DNA from: Verrucomicrobiales bacterium
Lineage (GTDB): Bacteria; Verrucomicrobiota; Verrucomicrobiia; Limisphaerales; UBA1100
Length of the DNA: 8,005 nucleotides
Reading direction: 5' to 3'
NCBI GenBank assembly: GCA_002724615.1
Contig: PBPF01000054.1
Coordinates: 1 to 8,005, forward strand
In this document: in pieces, positions 6,785-8,005 of the stretch
How positions within the stretch are numbered: the first letter of the stretch is position 1
Layout of the letters: each line of letters begins with the position of its first letter
Program-made: the position numbers and the translations under genes
Notes under the pieces: generated by a model
Told to the model about the DNA's origin: nothing
Databases searched by the model: none
Seen by the model: the letters and a program-made list of their open reading frames with translations, nothing else

Positions 6785-8005
6785 TCAGAAGGAAAGATCC
6801 ACAATGCCCTGCACAGCCGACTGGCCGAGGTTGATGAATGTGCCTGGCGCAATGCCAGCCCAGAAAACGAGGATGAGGATGGGCAGAAGTACCAACGTCT
6901 CGCGCGGCGAGAGGTCTGGCATCTCCGCCAACCGATCGGGCGTAGGCCCAGTGAAAATCCGCTGCAGCATGGTGAGAAGGAACACCGCAGTAGCCAGCAG
7001 ACCCAACGTGGCCAGAACTGTGACCGTGGAAGCCACGGCAAAAGCGCCACTGAAGATCAGGAACTCTGCCGCAAACCCCGCGAGAAACGGCAGCCCCAAG
7101 GAGCAAAAAGTGAGGATATAAAACGCGGCGGCAAACCGAGGAGTGGCCCGGCTCAATCCGCCGAAGTCGTGCAAGCCACGCTGGCCGGTACGTTCCTCCA
7201 ACACACCCACGAGGTAAAACAGACCGGCCGCCGACAGGCCGTGGGCGAACATCTGCAGGATTACCCCCTGCAATGCCAACGCGCGCTCATCCATCACCAG
7301 GATGGTTTGCGACTGTGTCAATGCCACACCCAGCGCGCCCACCCCAAGAATGCAGTAGGCCACGTGGTTGAGTGACGAGAAGGCGAGCACTTTTTTAAGG
7401 TCTGTCTGCCGCAACGCGAGGAACGCGCCCCAAAGGATCGTCACCAACGCAAAACCCAGCAACCCCGCCGCATGCGTGCTGAGTTGATGCGGGAAAATCT
7501 CCACCACGATTCGCAGGAAGGCGTACACGCCCATCTTGGACATCACGCCCGTGAGCAGCATCACCACCGGCGTTGGCGCAGCAGCGTAGGCGGGTGCCTG
7601 CCAGATGTGCAGTGGCACCAGCGGCACCTTCACCCATAGGCCAGCCAAAATGCCACAAAAAGCCAGCGAGGAAATGGCAATGGGCTTTGTGCGCGCCATC
7701 TCTGCCAGCGCGAGGAAATCAAACGTGCCCGTCTCGTGGTACACAACCAGAAACCCGACCAGCATCGCCACGCTGCCGAGGACGGTGAGCAGGAAAAAGT
7801 TCAGCGCAGCCCCGTGTCGGTTTTCGCCATGGCCAAACATCTTGATGAGGAAAAATGCCGGCACCAGTGCCGCCTCCCAGAACAGGAACCAGTGGAAAAA
7901 GTTCAGCGCCGTGAACGCCCCGAACAGCCCCGTGAACTGCAGTGAAAGCAGCGCGAAAAACACCTTCGGGTTTTCCTTCTGCCGCCACGACGCCAACACG
8001 GCAAG
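6785..8005 (-). CDS. nuoM: NADH-quinone oxidoreductase subunit M, copy 1 (5' end outside window)
   Basis: The last 406 residues of a second, divergent NuoM/ND4-type antiporter subunit. The frame is open to the right edge, and roughly 100 N-terminal residues are missing; the GTG at 7999 is internal. Counting from the edge, it has LASWRQKENPKVFFALLSLQ (4-23), FLFWEAALVPAFFLI (40-54) with the TM5 Glu44, LWVKVPLVPLHIWQAPAY (123-140) with the TM7 Lys126, LLTGVMSKMGVYAFLRI (150-166) with the TM8 Lys157, TDLKKVLAFSSLNHVAY (201-217), QMFAHGLSAAGLF (251-263) and FAAEFLIFSGAF (311-322) with the TM12 Glu314. The full set of channel residues is therefore present. Two oddities stand out: the usual LPDAH after the HxW motif is QAPAY, and about 15 extra residues (around 225-243) sit before the LQGVILQMFAHG helix. 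It stops one base before nuoM copy 2, so both copies are in the same operon. It is closer to NuoM than to NuoL or NuoN. Confidence 0.93.
   Translation of the reverse strand, partial: LAVLASWRQKENPKVFFALLSLQFTGLFGAFTALNFFHWFLFWEAALVPAFFLIKMFGHGENRHGAALNFFLLTVLGSVAMLVGFLVVYHETGTFDFLALAEMARTKPIAISSLAFCGILAGLWVKVPLVPLHIWQAPAYAAAPTPVVMLLTGVMSKMGVYAFLRIVVEIFPHQLSTHAAGLLGFALVTILWGAFLALRQTDLKKVLAFSSLNHVAYCILGVGALGVALTQSQTILVMDERALALQGVILQMFAHGLSAAGLFYLVGVLEERTGQRGLHDFGGLSRATPRFAAAFYILTFCSLGLPFLAGFAAEFLIFSGAFAVASTVTVLATLGLLATAVFLLTMLQRIFTGPTPDRLAEMPDLSPRETLVLLPILILVFWAGIAPGTFINLGQSAVQGIVDLSF

Noticed and set aside
6784..7050. Upstream extension of nuoM copy 2 to 7050
   Set aside because: The added 89 residues are rich in Trp, Cys and Arg and overlap the coding end of nuoM copy 1. 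ATG 6783, one base after the stop of that gene, is the natural start.
6785..8005. nuoM copy 1 as a NuoL, Mrp antiporter or hydrogenase-4 subunit
   Set aside because: The FWEAALVPAFFLI, QMFAHGLSAAGLF and AAEFLIFSGAF segments match NuoM best, and the operon continues with nuoM and nuoN. With the N-terminus missing, a related subfamily cannot be fully excluded.

Overview
The window looks like chromosomal DNA of a moderately GC-rich bacterium of the Planctomycetes-Verrucomicrobia (PVC) type. The main pointer is the partial DUF1549 (PSCyt2) protein at the left edge, a family expanded in Planctomycetes and Verrucomicrobia. None of the start codons I could place has a recognisable purine-rich Shine-Dalgarno sequence. 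The assignment to this group is inference from gene content, since no rRNA or other marker gene is present.

Left part (1-2400). A minus-strand gene for a secreted DUF1549 protein runs off the left edge. It is divergent from a small plus-strand gene for a Dabb (stress-responsive alpha/beta barrel) protein. Then come a complete tRNA-Gly(GCC) with encoded CCA, preceded by a plausible promoter, and a VanZ-like membrane protein gene beginning within about 30 nt of the tRNA 3' end. The VanZ-like gene meets, tail to tail with a 17-nt overlap, a minus-strand gene for an exported, possibly lipid-anchored protein that I do not recognise.

Middle (2400-3807). A short divergent intergenic region of about 80 nt separates the unknown exported protein from a complete UDP-glucose 6-dehydrogenase gene (ugd) on the plus strand. 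Ugd supplies UDP-glucuronate for capsule, exopolysaccharide or lipopolysaccharide sugars. Its stop codon shares the palindrome CTAG with the stop codon of the convergent nuoN.

Right part (3804-8005). This is the distal end of a respiratory complex I (nuo) operon on the minus strand. Transcription runs from right to left: nuoM copy 1 (5' end outside the window), nuoM copy 2, nuoN. The three genes are separated by single nucleotides and are almost certainly co-transcribed and translationally coupled. They encode antiporter-like proton-pumping membrane subunits that would work with subunits encoded further upstream.

The most interesting point is the presence of two clearly different NuoM paralogues in tandem. 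The first keeps all canonical charged residues but has an insertion of about 15 residues. The second lacks the TM7 lysine of the classical NuoM channel. This recalls the '2M' complex I architecture with an extra pumping module, but confirming that needs the upstream nuoL and the rest of the operon. No CRISPR array, insertion sequence, integrase or long repeat is visible.
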